Origin: an uncultured Prevotella sp.
Lineage (GTDB): Bacteria > Bacteroidota > Bacteroidia > Bacteroidales > Bacteroidaceae
DNA: 21,997 nt
Reading direction: 5' to 3'
NCBI GenBank assembly: GCA_900770395.1
Contig: CAAGKM010000045.1
Coordinates: 1 to 21,997 of the forward strand
Shown here: piece after piece, positions 1-7,198 of the stretch
Position numbering within the stretch: the first letter of the stretch is position 1
Layout of the letters: each line of letters begins with the position of its first letter
Made by a program: the position numbers and the translations under genes
The notes under the pieces: model-generated
Databases searched by the model: none
What the model was told of the DNA's origin: nothing
Seen by the model: the letters and a program-made list of their open reading frames with translations, nothing else

Positions 1-345
1 AATTAACAGACTGAGAAACAGGCAGAAGCGGTTGTTGATGGTTTCCGTTTTGCTCAACAAACGTTTTACAATTTTGTTGTTTAATGTTAAATAACGTTAT
101 GAAAAAACAAGAAATATGCTATTTGTGCCTTTGTTTCTTATATTTTGTATAATTTTGCAATAAAATGTACCTCTCTTACGAAGAGATGTTCATTTTTACT
201 CAACAACCGCTACCTTTTTTCCTGTATGTTTTTCCTCAAGGCAAGTCCAGTGTGGGTATTGACTTCATCGACCGTTGGTTCGTAACTTTTCATAAGTTAC
301 TCCCGCTCGGCATAAAAAATATTAAAAATTCTTCATTCTTTATTC

Positions 346-368
346 TTCACTCTTCATTCTTCACTTTT
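346..368 (+). repeat. Left copy of 23-bp inverted repeat around pyrE unit
   Basis: These 23 bases (core TTCACTCTTCATTCTTCAC) are the exact reverse complement of 1452-1474. The copy sits in a longer run of TTCTTCAT/C-like units starting near 328, just before the pyrE promoter element. Together the two copies bracket pyrE and the SRPBCC gene. Short repeats of this TGAAGAATGAAGA type look like a dispersed intergenic repeat, which a genome-wide search would show. Confidence 0.8.
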
Positions 369-374
369 ATTTAG

Positions 375-382
375 TACCTTTG
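375..382 (+). promoter_or_regulatory. Probable -7 element for pyrE
   Basis: TACCTTTG fits the Bacteroidetes -7 consensus TAnnTTTG and lies 28 bp before the pyrE ATG. No good TTTG -33 element is visible 19-21 bp upstream, where the pyrimidine repeat sits. The assignment therefore rests on the -7 match and position only. The same TACCTTTG octamer is used in front of the tRNA-Leu gene. Confidence 0.5.
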
Positions 383-410
383 CAGCAAAATTATTAAAAC
401 AAAATAAGTT

Positions 411-1043
411 ATGGAATCAATAAAAGACGCATTTGCAAAAAAATTGCTTGACGTGAAGGCAATAAAGCTCCAGCCCAACGACCCGTTTACATGGGCATCG
501 GGATGGAAGTCACCTTTCTACTGTGACAACCGTAAGACATTGTCGTTTGCCGACCTCCGCACATTCGTGAAATTAGAGTTGTGCCACAACATCTTGGAGC
601 AGTTCCCAGAGGCAGAGGCAGTGGCGGGAGTTGCCACCGGGGCAATAGCTCAGGGTGCGCTCGTTGCCGACCAGCTCGGAATGCCTTTCGTATATGTCCG
701 CAGCAAGGCTAAGGACCACGGTATGCAGAACCTCATCGAGGGTGAGCTTGAGAAAGGCACAAAGGTGGTTGTTGTTGAGGACCTTATCTCTACCGGCGGC
801 AGCAGCTTGAAGGCTGTTGAGGCTCTCCGCCAGTATGGCTGTGAGGTAGTGGGCATGGTGGCAAGCTACACCTACGGCTTCCCTGTTGCCGAGAAGGCTT
901 TTGCCGATGCAAATGTTAAGCTTGTGACACTCACTGACTATGAGCACGTGGTGGCACAGGCAGCCAAGATAGGATACATCAGCGAGGCAGACATTGAGGT
1001 GCTGGGCGAGTGGAGAAAGAACCCTTCAGAGTGGCGTCAATGA
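411..1043 (+). CDS. pyrE: Orotate phosphoribosyltransferase
   Basis: Transfers the phosphoribosyl group of PRPP to orotate, giving orotidine 5'-monophosphate in cytosolic pyrimidine synthesis. The 210-residue length is normal for bacterial PyrE. The type I phosphoribosyltransferase PRPP loop is clear at about residues 119-132 (VVVVEDLISTGGSS). The flexible catalytic loop with K-A-K-D-H-G is at about 99-104, and the orotate-site segment S-P-F-Y-C-D-N lies near 34-40. The ATG at 411 follows a plausible -7 element. The TGA stop overlaps the ATG of the next gene by four bases (ATGA), so the two are probably translationally coupled. Confidence 0.96.
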   Translation: MESIKDAFAKKLLDVKAIKLQPNDPFTWASGWKSPFYCDNRKTLSFADLRTFVKLELCHNILEQFPEAEAVAGVATGAIAQGALVADQLGMPFVYVRSKAKDHGMQNLIEGELEKGTKVVVVEDLISTGGSSLKAVEALRQYGCEVVGMVASYTYGFPVAEKAFADANVKLVTLTDYEHVVAQAAKIGYISEADIEVLGEWRKNPSEWRQ

Positions 1044-1459
1044 GCAAGTTTGAGAGCACGATAAAGCAGATACCGCACTCACAGCAGGCTGTGTACCGCT
1101 GCGTGAGTGACCTGAGTAACCTTGAGAAGGTCAGGGACCGTGTGCCTGCCGACAAGATAAAGGACTTTTCGTTCGACTCTGACACCGTGAGTCTGAACGT
1201 AGACCCTGTAGGTGCCGTGACTTTTAAGATTGTGAGCCGCGAGGAGCCTAAGTGCGTGAAGTTCGAGGGCGTTGGCACTCCACTGCCTATCCATCTGTGG
1301 ATACAGGTGCTGCCCGTCACCGACACCACAAGCAAGATGAAGCTGACGGTGGAGGCTGACATTCCCATCTTCGTGCGCCCAATGGTGGAGAAACCACTGA
1401 AAGAGGGCGTGGAGAAGATTGCCGACGTGCTGGCAATGGTTGATTATGGAGAAAAGTGA
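1040..1459 (+). CDS. SRPBCC/START-like small protein
   Basis: A 139-residue cytosolic protein with no signal peptide or membrane segment. The alternating strand pattern, a central glycine-rich stretch (F-E-G-V-G-T-P-L-P) and a long C-terminal helix (about 115-135) fit the SRPBCC helix-grip fold, which binds hydrophobic ligands in other families. No catalytic residues can be named and the ligand is unknown. The frame is open further upstream to an ATG at 1010, but I chose 1040 because it overlaps the pyrE stop as ATGA and removes ten residues that do not look like the fold. The stop codon and last codons lie inside a 23-bp repeat copy. Fold call moderate, function unknown. Confidence 0.8.
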   Translation: MSKFESTIKQIPHSQQAVYRCVSDLSNLEKVRDRVPADKIKDFSFDSDTVSLNVDPVGAVTFKIVSREEPKCVKFEGVGTPLPIHLWIQVLPVTDTTSKMKLTVEADIPIFVRPMVEKPLKEGVEKIADVLAMVDYGEK

Positions 1460-1474
1460 AGAATGAAGAGTGAA
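1452..1474 (-). repeat. Right copy of 23-bp inverted repeat
   Basis: Exact reverse complement of 346-368. It begins within the last two sense codons of the SRPBCC gene and contains its TGA stop (1457-1459), so the repeat contributes the C-terminal end of that protein. It runs directly into the hairpin repeat at 1482-1540. Confidence 0.8.
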
Positions 1475-1481
1475 AGAATTA

Positions 1482-1540
1482 GGCACGGATTACACGGAAA
1501 ACACGGATTAGTGAAAGAAAAAATCTGTGTAATCTGTGCC
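1482..1540. repeat. Long hairpin repeat between SRPBCC gene and argH
   Basis: The left arm 1482-1498 (GGCACGGATTACACGGA) pairs with 1524-1540 (TCTGTGTAATCTGTGCC) across 17 positions; the only two non-Watson-Crick positions would be G-U pairs in plus-strand RNA. The loop is 25 nt and contains another ACACGGATTA copy at 1501-1510. No T-run follows, so it is not a standard intrinsic terminator. It could be an RNA processing or stability element, or a dispersed intergenic repeat. Confidence 0.75.
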
Positions 1541-1594
1541 ATATATAAGAGGTACAGCTTCGCAGTATTCTCTCTTCGTTAAAAACATATAACA

Positions 1595-2932
1595 ATGGCA
1601 AACAAACTTTGGGAAAAGAATTTTGAGATAAACAAGGAGATAGAGCGTTTCACCGTGGGACGTGACCGTGAGATGGACCTCTATCTCGCAAAGTACGATG
1701 TGCTTGGCTCAATGGCTCACATCACCATGCTGGAGAGCATTGGACTGCTGGAGAAGGACGAGCTGACGCAGCTGACAGCCGAACTGAAGTCTATATATAA
1801 GATATGTGAGGAAGGCAAGTTCGTGATTGAGGACGATGTGGAGGACGTTCACTCACAGGTGGAGATGATGCTCACACGCCGTCTGGGCGACATGGGCAAG
1901 AAGATTCATAGCGGACGGTCGCGCAACGACCAGGTGCTGGTGGACCTGAAGCTCTTCACACGCCATGAGCAGAAAGAGGTGGCAGACGCGGTGAAGGTGC
2001 TGTTCGATGAGCTGATACAGAAGAGCAACGAGTATAAGGATGTGCTCATGCCTGGCTACACCCATCTGCAGATAGCAATGCCGTCGAGCTTTGGATTATG
2101 GTTCGGTGCCTACGCTGAGAGTCTTGTCGATGACGCTCTCTTTCTGCAGGCTGCATACAAGATGACCAACCGCAACCCGTTGGGAAGTGCGGCAGGCTAC
2201 GGCTCATCCTTCCCTCTTAACCGCACCATGACTACCGAGCTTCTCGGTTTCGACTCAATGGACTACAATGTGGTGTATGCCCAAATGGGGCGCGGAAAGA
2301 TGGAACGCAACGTGGCATTTGCCATCGCTACCATCGCCGGCACACTGTCGAAGATGGCATTCGACGCCTGTATGTTCAACTGCCAGAACTTCTCGTTTGT
2401 AAAACTGCCAAAGGAGTGCACCACGGGGTCGAGCATCATGCCGCACAAGAAGAACCCCGATGTGTTTGAGCTCATACGCTCGAAATGCAACAAACTGCAA
2501 AGCCTGCCACAGCAGATAATGCTGATGATGAACAACTTGCCCGTGGGATATTTCCGCGACCTGCAGATAATTAAAGAGGTGTTTCTGCCGGCATTCGACG
2601 AGTTGAAGGACTGCCTGCAGATGGCTGCATATATAATAAACAAGATTGACGTGAACCGCAACATCCTCGACAACCCGATGTACGACCCGATGTTCTCGGT
2701 GGAGGAGGTCAACAACCTTGCCGCTGCAGGAATGCCGTTCCGCGACGCATATAAAAAGGTGGGACTCGACATCGAGGCGGGACAGTTCCATGCCGACAAG
2801 AGCATACACCACACTCATGAGGGTAGCATAGGCAACCTGTGCAACGACAAGATTGAGGCTCTGATGGACAAGGTGCTTGGCGGATTTGAGTTTGAGCGTA
2901 TGGAAGAGGCTGAAAAAGCATTGCTGAAATAG
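1595..2932 (+). CDS. argH: Argininosuccinate lyase
   Basis: Cleaves argininosuccinate to arginine and fumarate, the last step of arginine synthesis, as a cytosolic tetramer. The protein has 445 residues, normal for the fumarase/aspartase superfamily. Visible motifs are H-S-G-R-S-R-N-D-Q (about 105-113), P-G-Y-T-H-L-Q with the conserved His near 157, and the superfamily signature GSSIMPHKKNP (about 278-288) carrying the catalytic serine loop. The ATG at 1595 gives the expected N-terminus K-L-W. It lies 135 bp after the SRPBCC gene, with a large hairpin between, so co-transcription with pyrE is uncertain. No other arginine gene is in the window. Confidence 0.96.
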   Translation: MANKLWEKNFEINKEIERFTVGRDREMDLYLAKYDVLGSMAHITMLESIGLLEKDELTQLTAELKSIYKICEEGKFVIEDDVEDVHSQVEMMLTRRLGDMGKKIHSGRSRNDQVLVDLKLFTRHEQKEVADAVKVLFDELIQKSNEYKDVLMPGYTHLQIAMPSSFGLWFGAYAESLVDDALFLQAAYKMTNRNPLGSAAGYGSSFPLNRTMTTELLGFDSMDYNVVYAQMGRGKMERNVAFAIATIAGTLSKMAFDACMFNCQNFSFVKLPKECTTGSSIMPHKKNPDVFELIRSKCNKLQSLPQQIMLMMNNLPVGYFRDLQIIKEVFLPAFDELKDCLQMAAYIINKIDVNRNILDNPMYDPMFSVEEVNNLAAAGMPFRDAYKKVGLDIEAGQFHADKSIHHTHEGSIGNLCNDKIEALMDKVLGGFEFERMEEAEKALLK

Positions 2933-2972
2933 GCTCAATGGAGGCCTGAAACAATTTCGACAATATTCTGAT

Positions 2973-3530
2973 ATGATTTCAATAAAAACATTGAAACACG
3001 CATTGGTGCTGCTGCCCGTGGCTATGCTCACGGCATGCAGCGCCGACTCGCAATACAGCACAACCTATCCCTGCAACTTCTATTTTGACACGGGCAAGCA
3101 TCCTACAAGCATCCTCACACGCTCGCTCAGCAATCCGGGAATGTGGAATTTCGTGTCTGTGCGCCAAAGTCAGGGGATAAACCATGTGATGGTGGAGCTC
3201 AACAGCGGTGAGACGGAGGATATACCAATGACCACAGAGCTTGAGAACAACCGTGTGAACTACAACAACCTGGGAGCTGACAACGGAATAATCGTGGGAT
3301 GCAGCAACTTCTCGGGCATCAGGGCATACGACCGGCAGTGCCCGAATTGTCTTGACAAGGCAAAAAACAGCAAACTTGATTGGGATGAGAACAATCAGAT
3401 GGTGAAGTGCCACTCATGCAAGTTGGTGTATATGCTCGAGACAGGCAGCTGCACCACGGCAAGCATACGCCTGCTTGAATATAAAGTGGCATACGCCGGT
3501 GAGGGCGCTCCCTTGCAGGTGCATAATTAA
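2973..3530 (+). CDS. Lipoprotein with Rieske-like tail and four cysteines
   Basis: A 185-residue predicted lipoprotein with lipobox L-T-A-C (Cys22) after a short hydrophobic signal. The C-terminal half reads G-I-I-V-G-C ... I-R-A-Y-D-R-Q-C-P-N-C (Cys123, Cys126) ... V-K-C-H-S-C (Cys146, Cys149) ... L-L-E-Y-K-V. This spacing and the surrounding strands resemble a Rieske [2Fe-2S] domain as found in Bacteroidetes lipoproteins. However, each ligand pair is Cys-x-x-Cys rather than one Cys and one His. It may bind zinc, or iron in a rubredoxin-like way, or be a structural relic. The gene starts 40 bp after argH on the same strand. Function unknown. Confidence 0.75.
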   Translation: MISIKTLKHALVLLPVAMLTACSADSQYSTTYPCNFYFDTGKHPTSILTRSLSNPGMWNFVSVRQSQGINHVMVELNSGETEDIPMTTELENNRVNYNNLGADNGIIVGCSNFSGIRAYDRQCPNCLDKAKNSKLDWDENNQMVKCHSCKLVYMLETGSCTTASIRLLEYKVAYAGEGAPLQVHN

Positions 3531-3627
3531 TTACGCAATATACATAGCGCAAAAACAGCAAATCAGCTATTTATAGCGCATGTTTTTGAAAAAACTTTAT
3601 CGTTTTGTGCTAAAATAATTAAAAAAC

Positions 3628-3659
3628 TTTGGCAGTATAGAATTATAATGCTACCTTTG
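3628..3659 (+). promoter_or_regulatory. Promoter of tRNA-Leu
   Basis: TTTG at 3628-3631 and TACCTTTG at 3652-3659 are separated by exactly 20 bp, matching the Bacteroidetes -33/-7 promoter. The first base of the mature tRNA is 15 bp beyond the -7 element, so the 5' leader would be only a few bases long. The upstream stretch 3531-3627 holds a weak dyad (CAAAAACA at 3550-3557 against 3581-3588) and a repeated ATAGCGCA, with no gene seen. Confidence 0.8.
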
Positions 3660-3673
3660 CAACAGATTTTGCC

Positions 3674-3759
3674 GCCGCAATGGTGGAATTGGTAGACACG
3701 AGGGACTTAAAATCCCTTGACCCGAAACGGTCGTGCGGGTTCGAGTCCCGCTCGCGGCA
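3674..3759 (+). tRNA. tRNA-Leu (anticodon UAA)
   Basis: An 86-nt class II tRNA. The acceptor arm is 3674-3680 with 3752-3758 (one A-C mismatch at the sixth pair), with discriminator A3759. The anticodon stem AGGGA/TCCCT encloses loop CTTAAAA, giving anticodon TAA and decoding UUA. A long variable arm (GACC/GGTC) and the T arm GCGGG-TTCGAGT-CCCGC follow. The 3' CCA is not encoded (the next bases are CAT), so it must be added enzymatically. Confidence 0.96.
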
Positions 3760-3804
3760 CATCTAAAAAAATATTGAGAGAACAACTTTATACAATACTT
3801 AAGT

Positions 3805-5475
3805 ATGCAAAAGAAAAATCTTTTATTCCTGTCAGCAGCATCAATTCTTATGCTGACATCGTGCTCAAGCAAGCTTGGTGCACTGTCGTCTGACAACTTC
3901 ACGGTTGTGCCTAATCCAATGGAGACTGAGGCAGGCCAAGTACCAGTAACTATCAACGGTAACTTCCCTGAGAAGTACATGAAGAAGAAGGCTGTGGTTA
4001 CAGTCACTCCAGTGCTCCGCTACGGCGACAAGAGCGTAACAGGTGCTCCTGCTACATTCCAGGGTGAGAAGGTTATGGGCAACGACCAGACTATCTCTTA
4101 CCTCGTTGGCGGTCATTATACAATGAAGTCAAACTTCAAGTATGTGCCTGAGATGCAGAAGAGTGAGCTTTACCTCACTTTCGACGCAAAGGTAGGCAAA
4201 AAGGTTGTTGAGGTGCCTGCGGTAAAGGTTGCCGACGGTATCATCGCAACATCAGAATTCTATAAGGAGACAATGAAGAGCAGCCAGCCATGTGTTATGA
4301 ATGACGCTTTCCAGCGCATCGTGGAGCAGAAGCAGGTTGCCAACGTTAACTTCCTCATCCAGCAGGCTGAGCTCCGCAAGAGTGAGCTGAAGAACAACTC
4401 TGTACAGGAGTTTGTGAAACTGCTCAACGAAATCAACAACGACCGCGAGCGTCTCAACCTCAACAACATCGAGGTGTCTGCTTATGCTTCACCTGATGGT
4501 GGTTTCAAGCTCAACGACAAACTTGCCAACAAGCGCCAGCAGAACTCAGAGAAGTTCGTAAGCCAAACACTCAAGAAGGCTAAAATGGACGCTAATGTTG
4601 ATGCCAACTACACCGCTCAGGACTGGGACGGTTTCCAGGAGCTGGTTAAGGCAAGCAACATTCAGGACAAGGACGTTATCCTCCGCGTGCTCTCAATGTA
4701 TAAGGATCCTGAGGAGCGCGAGGCACAGATCAAGAACATGAGCGCTACATTCCGTGAGCTGGCTGACGGAATACTGCCACAGCTCCGTCGTGCCCGCATG
4801 ACCATCAACTACGAGCTTATCGGCCGCAGCGACGCTCAGATTGAGGAGCAGTTCAATAGCGATGCCAAGCAGCTCAGCCTCGAGGAGATGCTTTACTCTG
4901 CAACTCTCACCAACGACAATGCTGAGAAGGCAAAGCGTTATGCAAAGGCAGCTGAGGTTTATCCTAACGATGCACGCGCATTCAACAACCTCGCTACTCT
5001 CGCATATGCTAACGGCGACTACAGCAAGGCTAAGGACTATCTCAACAAGGCTCTCTCTATCGACAGCAAGTCAGCTGAGTCTAAGGCTAACCTCGGTATG
5101 ATCGCTCTCCAGAGCGGCGACGTTAAGGGTGCTGAGGCTCTGATCTCACAGGCTGCAGGTGCCAACGGTCTTGGTGAGGCTCTCGGTAACCTCCACATCG
5201 CACAGGGCAACTATGCTCAGGCTGCCATCGACTTCGGCAACACCAACAGCAACAGCGCAGCTCTCGCACAGCTCCTCAACAAGGACTATGCTACTGCTCT
5301 GCAGACTCTGAGCAAGGTGAAGAATGCTAACGGTGTGACAGACTATCTGAAGGCTATCGTAAACGCCCGTCAGGGCAACAGCAGCGCAGCTGCAGAGGCT
5401 CTCAAGTCAGCTCTCGCTAAGGACCCATCACTGAAGAAGTATGCAGCCAACGACCTCGAGCTGCTGAACAAATAA
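3805..5475 (+). CDS. TPR lipoprotein with OmpA-like segment
   Basis: A 556-residue predicted lipoprotein (lipobox L-T-S-C, Cys20). The N-terminal part (about 30-150) is beta-rich. A segment at about 221-250 (I-E-V-S-A-Y-A-S-P-D-G, then L-A-N-K-R) resembles the peptidoglycan-binding OmpA C-terminal fold in which the small strand-turn-helix element recurs. The region from about 366 to the end contains TPR-like helices (for example A-F-N-N-L-A-T-L-A-Y-A-N-G-D-Y). Codon use is strongly biased and uniform, suggesting high expression. It begins 45 bp after the tRNA with no clear promoter of its own, so read-through from the tRNA promoter is possible. Probably an abundant envelope scaffold protein; exact role unknown. 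Confidence 0.85.
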   Translation: MQKKNLLFLSAASILMLTSCSSKLGALSSDNFTVVPNPMETEAGQVPVTINGNFPEKYMKKKAVVTVTPVLRYGDKSVTGAPATFQGEKVMGNDQTISYLVGGHYTMKSNFKYVPEMQKSELYLTFDAKVGKKVVEVPAVKVADGIIATSEFYKETMKSSQPCVMNDAFQRIVEQKQVANVNFLIQQAELRKSELKNNSVQEFVKLLNEINNDRERLNLNNIEVSAYASPDGGFKLNDKLANKRQQNSEKFVSQTLKKAKMDANVDANYTAQDWDGFQELVKASNIQDKDVILRVLSMYKDPEEREAQIKNMSATFRELADGILPQLRRARMTINYELIGRSDAQIEEQFNSDAKQLSLEEMLYSATLTNDNAEKAKRYAKAAEVYPNDARAFNNLATLAYANGDYSKAKDYLNKALSIDSKSAESKANLGMIALQSGDVKGAEALISQAAGANGLGEALGNLHIAQGNYAQAAIDFGNTNSNSAALAQLLNKDYATALQTLSKVKNANGVTDYLKAIVNARQGNSSAAAEALKSALAKDPSLKKYAANDLELLNK

Positions 5476-5515
5476 GAATAAACACTCTATTTAAATAATT
5501 AAAGGAGTGGGAAAC

Positions 5516-5590
5516 AAGGAGTTCAATTGCATCTATCCTATGTATAATATAATAGGTAATAAAATGAAGCGGCAATTGAACTCCTTTTTT
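5516..5590 (+). terminator. Terminator-like hairpin spanning the next gene's start
   Basis: AAGGAGTTCAATTGC (5516-5530) pairs perfectly with 5572-5586, a 15-bp stem followed by a T-run ending at 5590. The 41-nt loop contains an inner 5-bp stem (CCTAT 5537-5541 with ATAGG 5552-5556) and the ATG of the downstream gene at 5564. The right arm and T-run are codons in that gene's signal peptide. It may terminate most transcripts of the TPR gene, or act as an attenuator of the downstream lipoprotein. Confidence 0.7.
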
Positions 5591-6595
5591 CTTGCCCTTT
5601 TTATTTTTGCATCATTCCCCATTCTCACATCCTGCGGAGTGTCAAGCGGAAAATTCCGTATTGAGGGCCGTCTGAGAAACATCAATCAGGGTGAGTTCTA
5701 TGTTTACAGTCCCGACGGCGGTCTTGTGGGTATCGATACCATCCGTGTGGCCGACGGCCGTTTCAGTTATGAGACATCGCTCGCAGATGAGGCAACCTAT
5801 ATGATTGTCTTCCCAAATTCCTCCGAGCAGGCAGTATTTGGAAAGTCAGGAGCGACAGCTGAAATCAGCGGTGACGTGACGCACCTTAAAGAGATAGAGA
5901 TTGAGGGTACTGATGAGAATGAGCAACTGACCGAGTTGCGCAGGCATTTAATCAATCAGACGCCACCGGAGCAAAAGAAGTCGGTGATACAGTTCATCAA
6001 CGACAATCCAGGCTCTATCGTCACCGTGCACCTCATCGACAAATACCTGCTGCAAGCGGAAAAGCCCAACTATAAGGAAGCGTATGACCTCGTGGACAGT
6101 ATGCTGAAGAAAGTGCCCGGCAACATTCGCCTGCAGGCTTTGCGCAAACAGCTTGAGACGGTGAGGAATATGGCCGACTTCAAGCGCTTGCCTGACTTCT
6201 CAGCCACTGATATCTATGGCAAGCCCGTTAATGCCTTCACATTGAAATCAGAGCTTAACGTGGTGCTTTTCTGGGCATCATGGATGAGTGAGAACTATAG
6301 TCTCATCAGCCAGATGCAGACAATGAAAAAGGAATATGGCTCGCGACTTGCCGTGCTCAGCATATGCATAGACCCACAGAAAGATGACTGTAAGCGACGT
6401 GCCGACCGCGACTCGCTGCAATGGGCAACAATATGCGATGGAAAGATGTGGCAGTCGCCGCTGCTCCGCAAGTTCTGCGTAGTTGATGTGCCGTGCTATA
6501 TGCTCATCGACCGCTCTGGGCGTGTCATCGAGCGCGACATAGCGCTAAATGACCTTAAGGAAAAGATTGAAAAGAGGCTGAAAAAAGCCGAGTAA
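5564..6595 (+). CDS. DUF4369/TlpA-like lipoprotein, redox-inactive
   Basis: A 343-residue predicted lipoprotein with lipobox L-T-S-C (Cys24). An N-terminal DUF4369-like beta domain (about 30-120, F-R-I-E-G-R-L ... D-T-I-R-V-A-D-G-R-F-S-Y) is followed by a helical linker and a thioredoxin-fold domain (about 210-340). The family active site W-C-x-x-C is replaced: the protein reads F-W-A-S-W-M-S-E-N, so both cysteines are gone (Met241, Asn244), while the cis-proline loop V-P-C-Y-M-L is kept. It therefore cannot act as a standard thiol-disulfide reductase and may be a binding or scaffold protein. A GTG at 5507 is possible, but 5564 puts the signal peptide at the N-terminus. Confidence 0.85.
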   Translation: MKRQLNSFFLALFIFASFPILTSCGVSSGKFRIEGRLRNINQGEFYVYSPDGGLVGIDTIRVADGRFSYETSLADEATYMIVFPNSSEQAVFGKSGATAEISGDVTHLKEIEIEGTDENEQLTELRRHLINQTPPEQKKSVIQFINDNPGSIVTVHLIDKYLLQAEKPNYKEAYDLVDSMLKKVPGNIRLQALRKQLETVRNMADFKRLPDFSATDIYGKPVNAFTLKSELNVVLFWASWMSENYSLISQMQTMKKEYGSRLAVLSICIDPQKDDCKRRADRDSLQWATICDGKMWQSPLLRKFCVVDVPCYMLIDRSGRVIERDIALNDLKEKIEKRLKKAE

Positions 6596-6624
6596 TTATT
6601 CCGCTTTTCAGTTATTATGCATTT

Positions 6625-6664
6625 TTTGTCGGACGTGTCAGACTTGTCAGACGTGTCCGACAAA
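6625..6664. repeat. Four 9-bp repeats forming a 10-bp dyad
   Basis: TTGTCGGAC, GTGTCAGAC, TTGTCAGAC and GTGTCCGAC follow one another from 6626 to 6661. Each carries the symmetric core GTCnGAC. The outer bases TTTGTCGGAC (6625-6634) and GTCCGACAAA (6655-6664) are perfect reverse complements. It lies between two convergent genes. The T-run is on the wrong side for a standard intrinsic terminator in either direction, so it may be a protein site or a dispersed repeat. Confidence 0.75.
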
Positions 6665-6691
6665 TCCAATCAGCACAATCCTATAATCTAA

Positions 6692-7198
6692 TTAGCTTTG
6701 CTGTTGCTGCTGTCTGGCAGCAGCATTCCATTTACAATATGGATAGGCGCGCAGGTGCGAGTTATAGTATCTGCGGTCGCCGGTGACCTCGCAGCCGATG
6801 AAGGCTGGCTTTGTGTATTCCTCAGCCTCGCTCCCAAGCTCCACCTCAGCCATCACGAGCCCCTCGTTGTCGCCGTAGAACTCATCGACCTCAAACACGT
6901 GGTCGGCACTGCGCACAAGATAGCGGGTCTTGTCGATAATGCCTGGTTCACAGAGCTTAAAGAGCTGCTCTGCCTCGTCAACGGTTATCTCCTTTTCAAA
7001 CTCATAACGGCTGAGACCAGCACTGTCCGACGGTCCCTTGATGGTGAGATAACCCTTATCGCCACGAATGCGAACACGGACGGTTTTACCGCCCGTGCTG
7101 CAAATATAGCCCTGCTTGATGCGGCTTTGCGAAAAAGCCTGCTCCCTATAAGAGGAGTCGCGCACCAGAAATTTACGTTCTATCTCAAGTCCGCTCAT
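6692..7198 (-). CDS. CYTH-domain protein (triphosphate tunnel metalloenzyme type)
   Basis: A 168-residue cytosolic protein. It opens with the family's E-x-E-x-K signature (L-E-I-E-R-K-F at about 4-10). Later come the paired charged strands R-V-R-I-R, Y-L-T-I-K-G, Y-E-F-E-K-E-I, D-K-T-R-Y, F-E-V-D-E-F and A-E-V-E-L, which line the tunnel that binds triphosphates with metal ions. Family members act on inorganic triphosphate, thiamine triphosphate or ATP; the substrate here cannot be told. The frame extends to 7264, but the ATG at 7198 overlaps the stop of the small membrane protein gene as ATGA and begins the motif. The C-terminus ends in a glutamine run (five Gln). Confidence 0.9.
   Translation of the reverse strand: MSGLEIERKFLVRDSSYREQAFSQSRIKQGYICSTGGKTVRVRIRGDKGYLTIKGPSDSAGLSRYEFEKEITVDEAEQLFKLCEPGIIDKTRYLVRSADHVFEVDEFYGDNEGLVMAEVELGSEAEEYTKPAFIGCEVTGDRRYYNSHLRAYPYCKWNAAARQQQQQS

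Larger units (their letters stand above)
1..410. other. Intergenic region upstream of pyrE
   Basis: No recognisable gene is complete here. A plus-strand frame is open from base 2 to a TAA at 92-94 (30 codons) and could be the tail of an upstream gene, but I do not recognise it. The rest is AT-rich. A small dyad TCTCTT-ACG-AAGAGA sits at 172-186, and the 12-mer AGCGGTTGTTGA (27-38) recurs inverted at 200-211. A pyrimidine-rich tract of TTCTTCA-like units covers about 328-368 and is treated separately. Confidence 0.5.

Noticed and set aside
165..374. 69-codon frame before pyrE
   Set aside because: Most of its C-terminal part is translated from the TTCTTCA repeat tract, and it overlaps the pyrE promoter element.
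2255..3061. 268-codon open frame opposite argH
   Set aside because: It lies opposite argH and the start of the next lipoprotein, both clearly real, and its translation shows no fold-like pattern.
3674..3805. Integration site at the tRNA-Leu 3' end
   Set aside because: No repeat of the tRNA 3' end, integrase or phage gene is seen downstream; the next gene is an ordinary lipoprotein.
5507..5563. GTG start for the thioredoxin-fold lipoprotein
   Set aside because: It would place 19 extra residues before the signal peptide; the ATG at 5564 gives a standard lipoprotein signal.
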